The notes: generated by a model from the sequence alone, not told the origin. A DNA stretch of 32,832 nucleotides from Elusimicrobia bacterium CG1_02_56_21 (GCA_001871115.1 MNUR01000111.1:51538-84369), one strand, 5' to 3'; positions 1 through 7,263 are shown, counted from the first letter of the stretch. Numbers and translations: made by a program.

Positions 1-39
1 GTTATAAATCCGCTTCGGGCTCTCCCGGTTTTGCCGGCT

Positions 40-126
40 TTATTCGTCCCGGACCATCCAGATCCCTGAAAAAAGATAGCCCGCCGCGGATAAAACTATC
101 AATAAAACAAGTAATCCCTGCCACAT
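40..126 (-). CDS. Possible 28-residue single-pass membrane peptide
   Basis: This is a short reading frame of 28 codons. It starts with ATG at 126, and a GAGGG ribosome-binding site lies 9 bases upstream (136-140 on the plus strand). A perfect TATAAT -10 box lies further upstream. The predicted peptide begins MWQGLLVLLIVLSAAGYLFS and ends in charged residues (RDE), so it is one hydrophobic helix with a short charged tail. Such peptides often act as small subunits of membrane transporters or enzymes. A second gene could begin just past position 1, because a GGGAG motif lies near the window edge on this strand; the partner would then be outside the window. I do not recognise the family. Chance occurrence is possible at this length. 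Confidence 0.4.
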   Translation of the reverse strand: MWQGLLVLLIVLSAAGYLFSGIWMVRDE

Positions 127-159
127 AATATTTTACCCTCACAATGATGTTTACGCGTA

Positions 160-168
160 TATTATAAC
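160..168 (-). promoter_or_regulatory. Candidate -10 box for the 28-residue peptide
   Basis: Read on the minus strand, this stretch contains a perfect TATAAT hexamer roughly 25-30 bases upstream of the GAGGG ribosome-binding site of the small frame at 40-126. No convincing -35 hexamer is present at the usual 16-18 base spacing, so the promoter call rests on the -10 box and its position alone. Confidence 0.3.
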
Positions 169-278
169 GGCCTCGCCGCAGAATAACCACTCAATTTGTT
201 TTCAAGTTCCCTGCGGTAAAATATTGATGGAAGCCGGCCGGCTACGGCCTCTCCCCCCTGTTCTTCCCCCCTTCCCCC

Positions 279-307
279 TTGACAAAATCGGTTCCTCCTG
301 CTATATT
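279..307 (+). promoter_or_regulatory. Sigma-70-type promoter of the ytrA-like operon
   Basis: A perfect -35 hexamer TTGACA (279-284) is followed after exactly 17 bases by TATATT (302-307). Transcription should begin near 313-316, inside the palindrome at 311-334 and about 20 bases before the ATG at 336. This is the best-formed promoter in the window and points at the GntR regulator and its ABC transporter genes. Confidence 0.8.
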
Positions 308-310
308 ATC

Positions 311-334
311 ACTGTACTATCACAGTGGTACAGT
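311..334 (+). promoter_or_regulatory. Palindromic operator for the YtrA-type regulator
   Basis: Perfect 7-base arms ACTGTAC (311-317) and GTACAGT (328-334) are separated by 10 bases. The site begins 4 bases after the -10 box and ends 1 base before the start codon at 336. YtrA-type GntR repressors are known to bind inverted repeats of this kind near their own promoters, and the adjacent gene encodes such a protein. Negative autoregulation is therefore the likely arrangement. The palindrome also occupies the place where a Shine-Dalgarno sequence would be, so none is visible. Confidence 0.7.
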
Positions 335-335
335 T

Positions 336-707
336 ATGATAACCTTAAACCAAACCTCACAAATACCGATCTACGACCAGATCAAACTCGGGCTCAAAGG
401 CCTAGTCAAGAAAGCCTTGCTGAAACCCGGGGATATTGCCCCTTCTATAAGGAAGATGGCGACCGACCTGAAAGTAAACCCGAATACTGTAGCCCGGGCC
501 TACCGTGAACTTACAGCCGAAGGCTTTTTTGAAGCCAGCCGCGGCCAGGAGAACATAATCTCCCCCCGCGCTTCCAAACTGGCGGAAGCTGCGGCGAAAA
601 ATATAGCGCAAGGCCTTGAAACGGCGATAAAGAGCGCGTTCGAGAACGGCTTCACCTGGGACGAAATAGAAACGATCATATCTTCGATAAGGAGGAAATT
701 AATATGA
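336..707 (+). CDS. GntR-family (YtrA subfamily) transcriptional regulator
   Basis: This 123-residue protein has an N-terminal winged helix-turn-helix of the GntR type. The pattern IYDQIK, then LKPGD...PSIRKMATDL and NPNTVARAYRELTAEG, fills roughly residues 10-70. A short C-terminal helical tail of about 50 residues follows instead of a large effector-binding domain. That short tail is characteristic of the YtrA subfamily, which typically represses a downstream ABC transporter operon. The ATG at 336 is chosen because the earlier in-frame ATG at 279 lies inside the -35 box. No clear ribosome-binding site precedes it. The stop overlaps the start of the ABC ATPase by 4 bases, so the two are translationally coupled. 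Cell-envelope antibiotics or similar stress are common triggers in the family; the signal here is unknown. Confidence 0.85.
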   Translation: MITLNQTSQIPIYDQIKLGLKGLVKKALLKPGDIAPSIRKMATDLKVNPNTVARAYRELTAEGFFEASRGQENIISPRASKLAEAAAKNIAQGLETAIKSAFENGFTWDEIETIISSIRRKLI

Positions 708-1585
708 ACAGGGATTTTCTTTCAGTAAACAGCCTTTACAAAAGCTTCGGGCGCACCGTAGTGCTGAGCGGCTTGGACCTGCGCGCGGCGCGCGGAGAGG
801 TAATAGGGATACTGGGCCGCAACGGGGCAGGGAAGACCACCCTTTTAAGACTTATACTCGGCCTCCTGCAGGCTGACTCCGGAACCATAGCCCTGGACGG
901 AAAAGTTCCGGACGCCGGCGGCGCTATCCGGCGCCACATAGGCTATGTGCCGGAGAAACCCGCTTTCCATTCGCAGATGACGGCTGAAGACGTATTTCGC
1001 TTCAGGTCCGCCTTCTACGGCAACTGGGACATGGAGAAGGCTTTGTCTACCGCCAAAAGACTGGAACTTCCTCTGGATAAAAAGTCCGGGGTCTTCAGCA
1101 AGGGGAATCTGGCCAAGCTGGCCTGGTGCTGCGCAATAGCGCACGACCCGCAGCTGCTGCTGCTTGACGAGCCTACCTCCGGCCTGGATTACCTTATCAA
1201 AGACAAAATACTCGACGGGCTGATAGGGGAACTGGTAACGGCAAAGAAAACGGTTATCATCGCCAGCCATGTAATGGAGGATTCTTTTAACCTTATAGAC
1301 CGCCTGGCTGTCCTCTCCGCAGGCAAAATAAAGGAAATACACGAGGCTGAAACGCTGAAGGCCGGGGCTTTTCTTGTGACGGCAAGGCTTAAAGAAAGCG
1401 CCGCAATGCCCGACCCCGCCGCAATTCTGTCCTCGGAGGGGCGCATTGTCTCTATAGGCGTGATCGGAAGGGAGAATCTCGGGAAGGTCCTGGCCGAGAG
1501 TTGTTTTGAAAGTGCGGAGCACAGGCCTATGACTCCGGCCGAAATTTTCAGGGCCCTGCTGTGTAGAACAAAGGAGGAGTTATGA
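704..1585 (+). CDS. ABC transporter ATP-binding protein (YtrB-like)
   Basis: This 293-residue nucleotide-binding subunit carries Walker A GRNGAGKTT (about residue 38), a signature region reading FSKGNLAKLAWCCAIA, Walker B LLLLDEPTSGLD, and a switch histidine in IASHVMED. The SKGN form of the signature motif is usual in the CcmA/YtrB/drug-exporter branch rather than the canonical LSGGQ. The roughly 80 C-terminal residues are a poorly conserved accessory region. A strong AGGAGG ribosome-binding site precedes the ATG, which overlaps the regulator's stop (ATGA). The gene also overlaps the downstream membrane protein by 4 bases, so the three genes form one unit. It presumably powers that membrane partner. 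Confidence 0.9.
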   Translation: MNRDFLSVNSLYKSFGRTVVLSGLDLRAARGEVIGILGRNGAGKTTLLRLILGLLQADSGTIALDGKVPDAGGAIRRHIGYVPEKPAFHSQMTAEDVFRFRSAFYGNWDMEKALSTAKRLELPLDKKSGVFSKGNLAKLAWCCAIAHDPQLLLLDEPTSGLDYLIKDKILDGLIGELVTAKKTVIIASHVMEDSFNLIDRLAVLSAGKIKEIHEAETLKAGAFLVTARLKESAAMPDPAAILSSEGRIVSIGVIGRENLGKVLAESCFESAEHRPMTPAEIFRALLCRTKEEL

Positions 1586-3453
1586 ACCGCATTTTTATAC
1601 TGTACTTCAAGAAGAACCTTCCGGGAGTAGCGACAGGCCTGGCAGTGGCGCTATTGTCCATCCCCCTCCTTTCCCGGTTCAGCCTGTTCGCGGACCCGGA
1701 TATCCTGCTCTTCTTCTGGGTCAGCATAGCGCTCCCGGCGGCGGCTGTGGTGCTGGGAGGAATGACCGGAGCCGAAGCCGCCTCTGAAACTGCGAAAGAC
1801 GCCGAAGCAGTGCTGCCTGTATCGGGCTTTGCCCGGCTGGCCGGGGCCGGGCTGGCCGCTATTGCGGCAATAGCTGTCATAGCCGCCGTGCTGCTGGCGG
1901 TCTCCGGGCATCTTAAGCATGGTACGGCCTATATCCAGGGAGGGTTGAACTTCGGCAGCGCGGCCTACCTGCTGGGGCTGCTTGAGGCCTGCGCGTTTTC
2001 CTTCGTGTTCGGAAAACTCTCGCGCAGCATGATAGCGGGAGCGGCGGCGGGAGGAGGACTGGCAGTGCTGACCACCACAGGCATACTTGCCTCGGTGGCG
2101 GTCGACTCGCTGCTGCTGGGTGACGGGCGGGCGGCCTATTTCAAGATACTTATGCTCGGGGTTCCGGGCTTTTGCGCCATCCTCTCGCTTAAATACCTGT
2201 CGGAGATTTCCGAACGCAAAACCAAAGCCGGTTTAAGGAACCTCGGGCCGGCTATACTTCTGCTCACCATAGGGCTTATAGCTTCCGGCGGCCTGCTGGC
2301 CGTCTCAAAGGCCAGAGCGCATAAACTCCTGATCCCGGCCCGGCAGGGAGACCTGGCCTACCTGAACTTCATTTACGCTAAGAACACGCGCGATTGCAGC
2401 TATAAGCTGTATGAGAACCCTGTAAAAGGAGAGTTCTCGGTAGTAGGCCCCGAAGGCCGCGCGCGGGTAGTGAAGCCCGGGAAAACAAAAAGTTATACCG
2501 AGTTCTTCAAGGACCCGGTGCATTACGCGACGGAAGCCAGCCTTGTCAGGGGAGACGGCTCCGTCTGGCTGGTTACAAGGGAGAAAGAATACAAACTGTA
2601 TTACGCCCGGCCCGGCGGCCCTCTGGAATTCCAGGCCGATCTCGGCCTGAAGGATAATCCCAGGCTGGCCATGTTCCGCTTAGGAGATAAACCATACCTG
2701 GCAATGACTTCAAGATATGACAGTATGCAGTACCTGGCGGAGCTGGCCCCCGGCCTCCCGGTAAAATGGGAATTTACCGGCGCCGGCACGGATGAAGGCC
2801 GCGCGGCAGTGATAAAGAAAAAGAAGGCCAGCGGGAAATACGCGTGGCTCTCTGAAGATAAGAGGAAACTGATAGCTGCCGTTAACGGACGCGAAGCAGC
2901 CGTATGCTCCCTGCCCTATAAGGGTGCCGCTTTCTACCACGCCCCGCTGTACGAAGCCGTAAGATCCGGAAATAAGACCCGTTTCTTCCTGCCTCTTATG
3001 AAGAACGGAAAGACAGCTCTTTACTACTGCATGCCCGGGAAAGCCGCGGCAGAGGCCTGGGACGCGCCCGAAGGGTATATGTTCGAATTCCGGACCAACC
3101 ATGAAGGGTCCGCCTACACGGCCGTAACCCGCAGGATAAATGGGAATGACGAAAAGAGGGTGTTCTACGTTATAAATGAAACAGGGAAAATGCTCCCCCC
3201 GATAGACGCCGGGAAAGCTTTCGCGGGCCGGAGTTTTAAAAGAGCCCTGCCGGTAAAGTCCGTGGGAGACGAGGTATTCTTCCTGCTTGACGGGCGGACG
3301 CTGGCAAAAACCGACGGGACTAAAGCCAGCTCCGTCGCCGAACTCGGAAGCCGGGCCTCCGATGCTGCGGCCGTCAGGGACGGGATATTATTCCGCGACA
3401 AGAGCGGCCTGCACATAGCCGGCTGGGACGGTGAAACCAGAAGCTTGAATTAA
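1582..3453 (+). CDS. Membrane protein with ABC-2-like permease part and large C-terminal repeat domain
   Basis: This 623-residue protein is coupled by a 4-base overlap to the ABC ATPase. Residues 1 to about 245 contain around seven hydrophobic segments (roughly 15-36, 43-63, 88-110, 126-145, 150-178, 187-206 and 222-243), consistent with an ABC-2-type permease. From about residue 250 to the end the protein is soluble and beta-rich. Short motifs recur (for example SVWLVTREKEYKLYYA, YLAMTSRYDSMQYLAEL, RVFYVINETGK, VFFLLDGRTL), resembling irregular beta-propeller blades. I recognise neither half as a named family, and the permease assignment rests on gene context and topology. If the last helix crosses outward, the large domain lies outside the inner membrane. 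The stop overlaps by 4 bases the stop of the convergent SIS-domain gene. Confidence 0.7.
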   Translation: MNRIFILYFKKNLPGVATGLAVALLSIPLLSRFSLFADPDILLFFWVSIALPAAAVVLGGMTGAEAASETAKDAEAVLPVSGFARLAGAGLAAIAAIAVIAAVLLAVSGHLKHGTAYIQGGLNFGSAAYLLGLLEACAFSFVFGKLSRSMIAGAAAGGGLAVLTTTGILASVAVDSLLLGDGRAAYFKILMLGVPGFCAILSLKYLSEISERKTKAGLRNLGPAILLLTIGLIASGGLLAVSKARAHKLLIPARQGDLAYLNFIYAKNTRDCSYKLYENPVKGEFSVVGPEGRARVVKPGKTKSYTEFFKDPVHYATEASLVRGDGSVWLVTREKEYKLYYARPGGPLEFQADLGLKDNPRLAMFRLGDKPYLAMTSRYDSMQYLAELAPGLPVKWEFTGAGTDEGRAAVIKKKKASGKYAWLSEDKRKLIAAVNGREAAVCSLPYKGAAFYHAPLYEAVRSGNKTRFFLPLMKNGKTALYYCMPGKAAAEAWDAPEGYMFEFRTNHEGSAYTAVTRRINGNDEKRVFYVINETGKMLPPIDAGKAFAGRSFKRALPVKSVGDEVFFLLDGRTLAKTDGTKASSVAELGSRASDAAAVRDGILFRDKSGLHIAGWDGETRSLN

Positions 3454-4448
3454 AAAGTCTGGGTGACTTTCCTGAGACCCTTGGGATTGTCGGGATTGAG
3501 GCCTTTTGAGAGGGCCAGGCGCAGCGCCAGCATTTTCATGCGCATATCCACCGGGATACAGTTAAAAGGGAATTTGAGTTTACCGGGCAGGACCAGTTCG
3601 CAGGAAGTTCCCCGCTCATTCAGCGCTTTCTTAACTTTAAGAATATCTTCAGGCAATTTTTCCGAAGGCGTAAAAAGAAAGACCAGGTCTTTGGCTGTAT
3701 ACGCGCCGACGGGGCCGTGAAGGAACTCCGCGGCAGAATAACCCAGAGCGTGCGACTTGGCCATCTCCCTGAACTTAAGCGCCGAATCTTCGGCGATCGC
3801 ATTATAAGCCCCGCGCCCCGCGAAGCCGAGCATATTGGCCTGCTTAATTTTCTTCAGCAGTTTTTCATCGCCGTAATCGTCCTCAACGGCCAGCCTCGCG
3901 GCGGCAACGGTGTCCTTAAAATCTTTTTCGGAGAAACACCCGCTCCAGGTCTGCGCCGTCCAGAGAACCGCCCACAGCTGCAGGTCGAAACTCTTGGTGG
4001 CGGCCACCGGGATCTCCTTTGAATCTGAAAGAAGAATATGCCGCCCGGCCAGCCTGGCTAACGGGTTGTTTTTCAGATCGGCCTCGTTAGTGACGGCCAC
4101 GCCTTTCGCCCCCCACTTTATAAGCTTCTCAAGGCAGGCTGTTATATCCCGGCTGCGCCCGGACTGGGAAAAAGCCCAGACGGCCTGGCCTTTAAAATTA
4201 AGCGGCTTCCTGGCTTCAAAAATAGAATGAGGATGGATGAAATTGGTTATAGTCCCGGCGCAGGTCTCCCAGATATATTTGGCGAACAGCGTAGCCGTTC
4301 CCGAAGAGCCCCTCCCCACGAGGTAGACGGTCTTGTCTTTGGAGCGCTGCGCCAGGTTTTTAAGCGCACCTGAGCGGGCGGAAAATTTTTCAAGCAGGGC
4401 GGGAGTTTCTGCTATGTCCCCGTAGGTGAGAGTCTGTTTAATATCCAT
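3450..4448 (-). CDS. SIS-domain sugar isomerase-like protein (GlmS C-terminal type)
   Basis: This 332-residue protein matches the isomerase half of glucosamine-6-phosphate synthase and has two SIS domains. Sugar-phosphate-binding motifs include VGRGSSGTA (about residue 44) and FSQSGRSRD (about 93). The second half has the conserved LKFREMAKSHALGYSAAEFLHGP, and the C-terminus ends NPDNPKGLRKVTQTF, close to the GlmS/AgaS tail. The N-terminal glutamine amidotransferase domain of GlmS is absent, so it is more likely a ketose/aldose isomerase, an AgaS/FrlB-type deaminase or deglycase, or a sugar-responsive protein. It is the last gene of a minus-strand run, 12 bases after the HAD gene, and its stop overlaps that of the plus-strand ABC operon. 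There is no obvious Shine-Dalgarno sequence, which suggests translational coupling. Confidence 0.75.
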   Translation of the reverse strand: MDIKQTLTYGDIAETPALLEKFSARSGALKNLAQRSKDKTVYLVGRGSSGTATLFAKYIWETCAGTITNFIHPHSIFEARKPLNFKGQAVWAFSQSGRSRDITACLEKLIKWGAKGVAVTNEADLKNNPLARLAGRHILLSDSKEIPVAATKSFDLQLWAVLWTAQTWSGCFSEKDFKDTVAAARLAVEDDYGDEKLLKKIKQANMLGFAGRGAYNAIAEDSALKFREMAKSHALGYSAAEFLHGPVGAYTAKDLVFLFTPSEKLPEDILKVKKALNERGTSCELVLPGKLKFPFNCIPVDMRMKMLALRLALSKGLNPDNPKGLRKVTQTF

Positions 4449-4460
4449 TATTTTGGGGGA

Positions 4461-5294
4461 TCACTTATTTTTAATTTTTCTCAGGCGCTTCATACTTACT
4501 TCAATGTCGCGGATGTCAGTGCCGGTGCGCCCGTACTGCGCATGCTCTATAGGGGTATCCGGGCAGATATAGGTGGCCCGGCTTATGCCTTTAGGGTCCT
4601 TCTCCAGGCCCAGCCAGATAAGCCACGGCTTCTGGTCTGAAAAATCCTTTTCCATCATTTCAGGGTTGGAGCGCATTACAAGGTTCGGGTCTCCGAAACC
4701 GTCCAGGACTACGGCGCTGTGGTAGCCGGCTTCCTTGGCCGCTTCCACGTCGCGGTGCGTGTCCCCGATAACGAAGACTTCGCGCTCCTTGATTTCTACC
4801 CGCGCAATTTTAGCGGCCCGTTCAACGGCTTTTTTAAGCACTTCGCTGCGGTGGTGGGAGTCGCAGCCGTATCCCCCGAAAGCGAAATGTTTTATCAAGC
4901 CGGACGGCTCCAGCTTTATAAAGGCCCCCTCCTTTAAATTGCCCGTACCGAGCCCGACGAGAACGTCTTTGCGCCCGGAAAGACCGGCCAAAAACTTCTC
5001 TACGCCCTTAACCTTTAAATATTTTTTAGCTTTTACGGACCTCAGAACCTCGGCCGGCAGGCAGTCGACATATTTCCCGATAAGTACGTCCAGCTGTTTT
5101 TTGGTCGGTTTACGGCCGGCCCCGGCTTTAAAAGCGTTCTCAAAATTAGACTTGTCGGTAGCCCCCTGCAGCTGGAAGGACCGGCAGGCCTCCGGGTGGC
5201 CGGTCATGGCCTTTACGGCGCTGTTGAGCGCCCGGGTTCCGGCGCCGCCCGCTTTTATAAGTGTTCCGTCAATGTCGAACAGGATGATTTTCAT
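4461..5294 (-). CDS. HAD-superfamily phosphatase with C-terminal extension
   Basis: The N-terminus MKIILFDIDGTLIKAGGAG contains HAD motif I (DxDGT). A motif III lysine lies in the central part, and FVIGDTHRDVEAAKEAGYHSAVV is motif IV. The first 220 or so residues are a typical phosphoglycolate-phosphatase-like HAD with an alpha-helical cap. The last 55 residues, after the HAD core (starting near KPWLIWLGLEKD and including YICPDTPIEHAQYGRTGTD), are an extension I do not recognise. The ATG at 5294 is chosen over an upstream in-frame start at 5360 because it directly precedes motif I, as in the family, and the longer start would overlap hutI. Substrate is unknown; with the SIS gene 12 bases downstream, a sugar phosphate is plausible. 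Confidence 0.8.
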   Translation of the reverse strand: MKIILFDIDGTLIKAGGAGTRALNSAVKAMTGHPEACRSFQLQGATDKSNFENAFKAGAGRKPTKKQLDVLIGKYVDCLPAEVLRSVKAKKYLKVKGVEKFLAGLSGRKDVLVGLGTGNLKEGAFIKLEPSGLIKHFAFGGYGCDSHHRSEVLKKAVERAAKIARVEIKEREVFVIGDTHRDVEAAKEAGYHSAVVLDGFGDPNLVMRSNPEMMEKDFSDQKPWLIWLGLEKDPKGISRATYICPDTPIEHAQYGRTGTDIRDIEVSMKRLRKIKNK

Positions 5295-5314
5295 TTTTAG
5301 TCCAGTTACCGGCG

Positions 5315-6562
5315 TCAGCGCGAGTAAACTATTTTTCCTTTCTTTACCGTCATCACGCACTGGTTGGCGCCGAAGTAATACCCAAGCTCCCTGTAGTCGT
5401 CAGCTTCAAAGAAGGACAAATCCGCCTGCATCCCCGGCATTAAGCTGCCTGCTCTGTCGCCTATCCCGAGCGCCCAGGCCCCGTTGACGGTGGCGGCGCA
5501 GATAGCTTCTTCCGGAGTCATCCCGCAATGAGTGCAGGCCGCGGACAGTACGAACTGCATGTTCCAGGCCGGGCAGGTTCCCGGATTAAAATCGGTCGCC
5601 AGAGCCACCGGCACCCCGGCCGCTATCAGTTCACGGGCAGGCGGGTACTTGGCAAGCCCAAGGTAATAATTGGAGGCCGGCAGCAGCGCTGCTATGGTCC
5701 CGGCGGCCCGCATTGCGCCGATATCCCCGGCATTGACATAGTCGGCGTGGTCTGCGCTGATAGCCCCGGCCGCTATCCCGGCGAGTGTCCCCCCGTAGTT
5801 GGAGAGTTGCTCGGAATGAACCTTGGGTTTAAAGCCCAGGCGCGCGGCCTCTTTCAGGTAGGCCGTTGTCTGCTCCGGGGTGAAATAGCCGCTCTCGCAG
5901 AAGATATCGGCGAAGATAGCCAGTTTCCCGGCCGCGACTTTCGGTAGTATCTCGGCGATAACGTAATTGAGATATTTCTGCGCTTCCCCGTTGAACTCGG
6001 GAGGAACGCTGTGAGCGGCAAGGAGCGTGGGCAGCATCTCAAGCGGAGTAAGCTCGGAGGCTTCGCGCAGAGCGCGCAGCATTTTCAGCTCCGACTCCAG
6101 GCTGAGGCCGTAGCCGGTTTTAACTTCGGCTGTGGTGGTTCCGCATTCAATAAAACCGGTAGCCCGGATAGCCAGCTGCCGGGCCATGTCATGCTGAGAC
6201 TGCCTGCGCACCGCGCCTATGCTTGAAAGTATCCCGCCGCCGGCGGCTTTAATATCCTGATAGGAGGCCCCGGCTGTACGCATTGAAAAGTCCTTAAGCC
6301 GCGGTTCGGCGAAGATAGCGTGGGTATGGCTGTCTACGAAGCCGGGCAGACAGACGCCGTTGACCTCTATCTTCCTGGCTTTTTTCGCCAGGCGGTGGTG
6401 AGAAACGGAAGTCCAGGTTCCGGCGGCCTCTATCAGGCCTCCCTCCACAAGGACGGCGGCATCCTTGACCATCCCTGTTTCACGCATAGCCGCGCCCGCG
6501 CGCGGAGCTTTATCCCCGGTTAAGGTCAGTAATTGTTTGATCCCCGTAAAAAGTATAGCCAT
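5315..6562 (-). CDS. hutI: Imidazolonepropionase
   Basis: HutI catalyses the third step of histidine degradation, opening 4-imidazolone-5-propionate to N-formimino-L-glutamate in the cytoplasm. The 415-residue protein shows amidohydrolase metal ligands in VDSHTHAIFAEPR, the conserved HSEQLSNYGG and SADHADY, and the HutI-specific ATDFNPGTCPAWNMQFVLS. Length is normal for the family. The start is taken as ATG 6562. A TTG at 6586 is also in frame but coincides with the AGGAG ribosome-binding site; the AGGAG-to-ATG spacing is long (about 16 bases), so the exact start is uncertain. Unlike its neighbours it is separated from the upstream yajQ gene by about 200 bases that carry a strongly foldable element (6590-6753). 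The HAD gene follows after 20 bases. Confidence 0.93.
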   Translation of the reverse strand: MAILFTGIKQLLTLTGDKAPRAGAAMRETGMVKDAAVLVEGGLIEAAGTWTSVSHHRLAKKARKIEVNGVCLPGFVDSHTHAIFAEPRLKDFSMRTAGASYQDIKAAGGGILSSIGAVRRQSQHDMARQLAIRATGFIECGTTTAEVKTGYGLSLESELKMLRALREASELTPLEMLPTLLAAHSVPPEFNGEAQKYLNYVIAEILPKVAAGKLAIFADIFCESGYFTPEQTTAYLKEAARLGFKPKVHSEQLSNYGGTLAGIAAGAISADHADYVNAGDIGAMRAAGTIAALLPASNYYLGLAKYPPARELIAAGVPVALATDFNPGTCPAWNMQFVLSAACTHCGMTPEEAICAATVNGAWALGIGDRAGSLMPGMQADLSFFEADDYRELGYYFGANQCVMTVKKGKIVYSR

Positions 6563-6565
6563 AAT
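6537..6565 (+). promoter_or_regulatory. Candidate plus-strand promoter opposing hutI
   Basis: TTGATC (6537-6542) and CATAAT (6560-6565) are separated by exactly 17 bases and point into the folded region 6590-6753. If active, it would give an RNA starting near 6572, antisense to the hutI leader. The AT-rich stretch overlaps the hutI start codon region and is partly palindromic, so the match could be incidental. Confidence 0.25.
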
Positions 6566-6589
6566 AATTATTAAAAAGCTCCTCAAGTC

Positions 6590-6753
6590 GGGCGGCGGGA
6601 ATTACCCTGCGCACCCGGACCGAGGAAACGCTACAGTGTCCGTGGTGACATTGAAAGTGTAGTCCACGCTTGCGTCGGTTTCCCCCCGCCTTGGGGATTT
6701 ATGGCGGGGCCCCCTTTCCGCAACGGGTGCTCAGGGCCTCCCCCCGGCCGCCC
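6590..6753. ncRNA. Candidate structured RNA or hutI leader element
   Basis: The ends of this 164-base stretch pair: GGGCGGC (6590-6596) with GCCGCCC (6747-6753). Inside, CCCTG plus GCACCCG (6605-6617) pairs with CGGGTGC plus CAGGG (6724-6736) across a single mismatch. Within that long stem lie a 7-base-pair hairpin (6684-6690 with 6703-6709, 12-base loop) and a second arm closed by GGAAAC/GTTTCC (6624-6629 with 6678-6683) and CTACA/TGTAG (6631-6635 with 6658-6662). On the minus strand two extra G-U pairs extend the closing stem; on the plus strand these are mismatches, so the minus strand is favoured. A second TTTCC (6715-6719) competes for the same partner, allowing an alternative fold. It begins about 12 bases after the yajQ stop and ends about 30 bases before hutI. 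I cannot assign it to a known RNA family. Confidence 0.45.
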
Positions 6754-6765
6754 GTAGCTGGTCCT

Positions 6766-7263
6766 TTACCGGAAATTCTCGAACTGCAGGGTTATGCCGT
6801 AATCCCCGCCGCGCAGGAGGGTCATTACGCTCTGCAGCTCGTCCTTGGACTTGGAGGTGACCCGCAGCGCGTCGCCCTGTATCGAGGTGTTGGCCTTCAG
6901 CTTATTGTCTTTAATGGCCCGCACTATTTCCTTGGCCTTTTCCTGCGGTATCCCCTGCTGCACTTTTACCGCCTGTTTGGCCGTGCCGCCCAGGGCGCTC
7001 TCCACTTTCTGTCCCTCGAAATTCTTCACCGGCAGGCCGCGCTTGGAGATCTTCATCAGCAGCACGTCGTAGAGGGCCTTCACTTTGTAGGCGTCGCTGG
7101 ACTGCAGCATTATGACATTGGCTTTTTTATCGAAGTTGATTTCCGAGTTTGAGCCCTTGAAATCGTAGCGGTTGATGACTTCCTTCAGGGCTATCGAGAT
7201 CGCCTCGTCAACCACATTATAGTCCACCTTTGAAACCACGTCAAAACTGAATTCAGAAGCCAT
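6766..7263 (-). CDS. yajQ: YajQ-family nucleotide-binding protein
   Basis: This 165-residue protein matches the YajQ/DUF520 family along its whole length. It starts [21 protein letters not shown], the middle has INRYDFKGS and KVKALYDVL, and it contains the conserved RGLPVKNF, GIPQEKAKEIVRAIKD and QGDALRVTSKSKDELQ, ending near LQFENFR. The family forms two ferredoxin-like domains. Some members bind cyclic di-GMP and act as effectors, while for others nucleic-acid or nucleotide binding has been suggested. The start is supported by a GGAGGAAG ribosome-binding site and forms a TAATG junction with the stop of the upstream lipoprotein gene. Its place between hutU/lipoprotein and hutI suggests co-transcription with histidine catabolism, but nothing in the protein itself relates to histidine. 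Confidence 0.93.
   Translation of the reverse strand: MASEFSFDVVSKVDYNVVDEAISIALKEVINRYDFKGSNSEINFDKKANVIMLQSSDAYKVKALYDVLLMKISKRGLPVKNFEGQKVESALGGTAKQAVKVQQGIPQEKAKEIVRAIKDNKLKANTSIQGDALRVTSKSKDELQSVMTLLRGGDYGITLQFENFR

Noticed and set aside
6590..6612. Resemblance of the minus-strand GCAGGGTAATTCCC segment to part of an FMN riboswitch
   Set aside because: Only this short stretch is similar; the other conserved RFN-element segments are missing and hutI has no flavin link.
6590..6753. 6S RNA as identity of the folded element
   Set aside because: Length and closing stem are similar, but two separate internal arms form a branched fold rather than the single central bubble of 6S RNA, and conserved 6S positions are not evident.
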